Origin: a bacterium
Lineage (GTDB): Bacteria; AUK180
Length of the DNA stretch: 6,590 nt
Direction of reading: 5' to 3'
Assembly (NCBI GenBank): GCA_021162505.1
Contig: JAGGYO010000125.1
Location: forward strand, 1-6,590
How positions within the stretch are numbered: the stretch's first letter is position 1; every line of letters begins with the position of its first letter. The notes beneath the pieces were generated by a model. That model searched no databases. It saw only the letters and a list, made by a program, of their open reading frames with translations, and had not been told where the DNA came from. Both the position numbers and the translations under genes were made by a program. Shown here one piece after another: positions 6,362 to 6,590 of this stretch.

Positions 6362-6400
6362 AAAGGAATGTTTTGGAGTATAACGGAAAAACATTCCTTT
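6362..6400. terminator. Strong hairpin with 13-bp perfect arms, possible terminator
   Basis: AAAGGAATGTTTT (6362-6374) and AAAACATTCCTTT (6388-6400) pair perfectly around a 13-nt loop. On the minus strand the stem runs into six T residues (6364-6359), the better terminator orientation, although no minus-strand gene is seen to its right. On the plus strand only TTT-GCTCTT follows. It ends 5 bp before the next promoter, so it may insulate that promoter from read-through in either direction. Confidence 0.5.
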
Positions 6401-6404
6401 GCTC

Positions 6405-6433
6405 TTGAAATTTACTTAAAATATTTTTATAAT
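6405..6433 (+). promoter_or_regulatory. Sigma70-type promoter of the structured leader
   Basis: TTGAAA (6405-6410), a 17-nt spacer, and a perfect TATAAT (6428-6433). The predicted start near 6440 falls at the first base of the terminator stem of the leader RNA, which strongly ties the two together. Confidence 0.7.
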
Positions 6434-6440
6434 ATAATCA

Positions 6441-6506
6441 GAGATAGGAGTGACTCTTACCACCGTGCCTTGAGCTTGGGACGCTTGTCCTCCTATCTCG
6501 CTTTTT
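6441..6506 (+). promoter_or_regulatory. Structured leader RNA with attenuator; candidate guanidine-IV (mepA-type) riboswitch
   Basis: The RNA starts GAGATAGGAGTGACTC, continues TTACCACCGTGCC, then GGGACGCTTGTCC, and ends CTCCTATCTCGCTTTTT. The outer arms 6441-6450 and 6490-6499 are perfectly complementary. A consensus promoter places the transcript start at its 5' end, and a Shine-Dalgarno follows about 80 nt later, the layout of a transcription-terminating riboswitch. From memory, the words AGGAGTG, ACCACCG, GGGACGCTTGTC and the CTCCTA before the U-run match the guanidine-IV consensus; that class controls MATE and SMR exporters of guanidine or toxic cations. The pairing I can draw for the inner CC...GG helix is weak, so the class is less certain than the attenuator itself. 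A covariance search would decide. Confidence 0.55.
6441..6506 (+). terminator. Intrinsic terminator formed by the leader RNA
   Basis: GAGATAGGAG (6441-6450) pairs with CTCCTATCTC (6490-6499), 10 bp without mismatch, followed by GC and five T residues (6502-6506). The 39-nt loop can hold a small GGAC-GCTT-GTCC hairpin (6479-6490), which competes for one base of the outer stem. Its position between promoter and ribosome site indicates regulated attenuation and not the end of a gene. Confidence 0.6.
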
Positions 6507-6590
6507 ATACCATTGTGACTCTAAAACCTATTGTGTCCGTCATTCTTAATATGCGGCTGTTCCGGTGGTATAGCATTTATTTTATAGGAG
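6506..6590 (+). promoter_or_regulatory. Downstream leader with second stem and Shine-Dalgarno of a gene beyond the window
   Basis: TATACCATTG (6506-6515) can pair with CGGTGGTATA (6563-6572): 10 bp including two G-U pairs. Inside it, a smaller stem CCG-T-CAT / ATGCGG (about 6537-6555) closes a 7-nt loop. AGGAG at 6586-6590 is the last thing in the window and should precede a start codon within about 10 nt. The regulated gene itself is not visible. Confidence 0.45.

Noticed and set aside
6441..6506. A retron msr-msd RNA was considered because of the terminal inverted repeats of the RNA.
   Set aside because: The RNA is only about 66 nt, ends in a terminator T-run, and no reverse transcriptase is in the window.
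6251..6590. A plus-strand frame without stop codons from 6251 to the window edge (about 113 codons; first ATG at 6341).
   Set aside because: It has no ribosome site at the ATG, crosses the right arm of the inverted-repeat element, the 13-bp hairpin, a consensus promoter and the leader RNA, and its translation resembles no family I know. The end of the frame contains the Shine-Dalgarno for another gene. The RNA reading explains the structure better, but since the frame runs off the window it cannot be fully excluded.
6506..6590. A T-box leader was considered because of the GGTGGTA near the end of the leader.
   Set aside because: The T-box consensus continues NACCGCG after GGTGG and needs a specifier stem; neither is present.

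Overview
The window is AT-rich bacterial DNA. Its left four-fifths is a minus-strand operon for NAD-linked formate oxidation, read from about 5350 down to 1. The order is a fused NuoE-NuoF diaphorase subunit (3631-5349), the catalytic formate dehydrogenase with its NuoG-like iron-sulfur N-terminus (921-3614), the stump of a formate/nitrite channel gene (657-911), MobA for the molybdenum cofactor (89-664), and the start of a probable FdhD sulfurtransferase (1-89). Gaps are 16 nt and 9 nt, followed by overlaps, so this reads as one transcription unit. A good sigma70-type promoter lies at 5497-5525.

The genes form one pathway. FdhA oxidises formate at a molybdenum (or tungsten) bis-MGD centre and passes electrons along its Fe-S chain to the fused NuoEF, which reduces NAD at FMN. 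MobA attaches GMP to molybdopterin, and FdhD delivers sulfur to the metal. The formate channel that would complete the set is broken off after 84 residues. The broken end lies directly against mobA, and mobA has lost a normal start codon. Both facts fit a single deletion, or a misassembly, at about 660-675.

The region 5350-6035 is non-coding. It holds the operon promoter(s), an AT-rich inverted repeat just before the nuoEF ribosome binding site, and a patchwork of short degenerate palindromes and a G-free ACTCAT-like tract. These resemble dispersed intergenic repeat families seen in many anaerobes and uncultured lineages.

The right end is on the plus strand. A consensus promoter (5990-6018) drives a 53-codon ORF with a signal peptide. 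The ORF runs into a 151-bp element with 21-bp terminal inverted repeats, which looks like a MITE that truncated it. After a 13-bp-arm hairpin comes a third consensus promoter (6405-6433). Its predicted start point coincides with a structured RNA (6441-6506) that ends in a terminator stem and T-run, followed by more pairing and a Shine-Dalgarno at the window edge. This is a riboswitch-type attenuated leader; from memory it most resembles the guanidine-IV (mepA) class. The controlled gene lies beyond 6590.

The organism is probably an anaerobe using formate. The sequence does not fix a phylum: a guanidine-IV leader would favour Clostridia-like bacteria, whereas the dispersed palindromes are commoner elsewhere.
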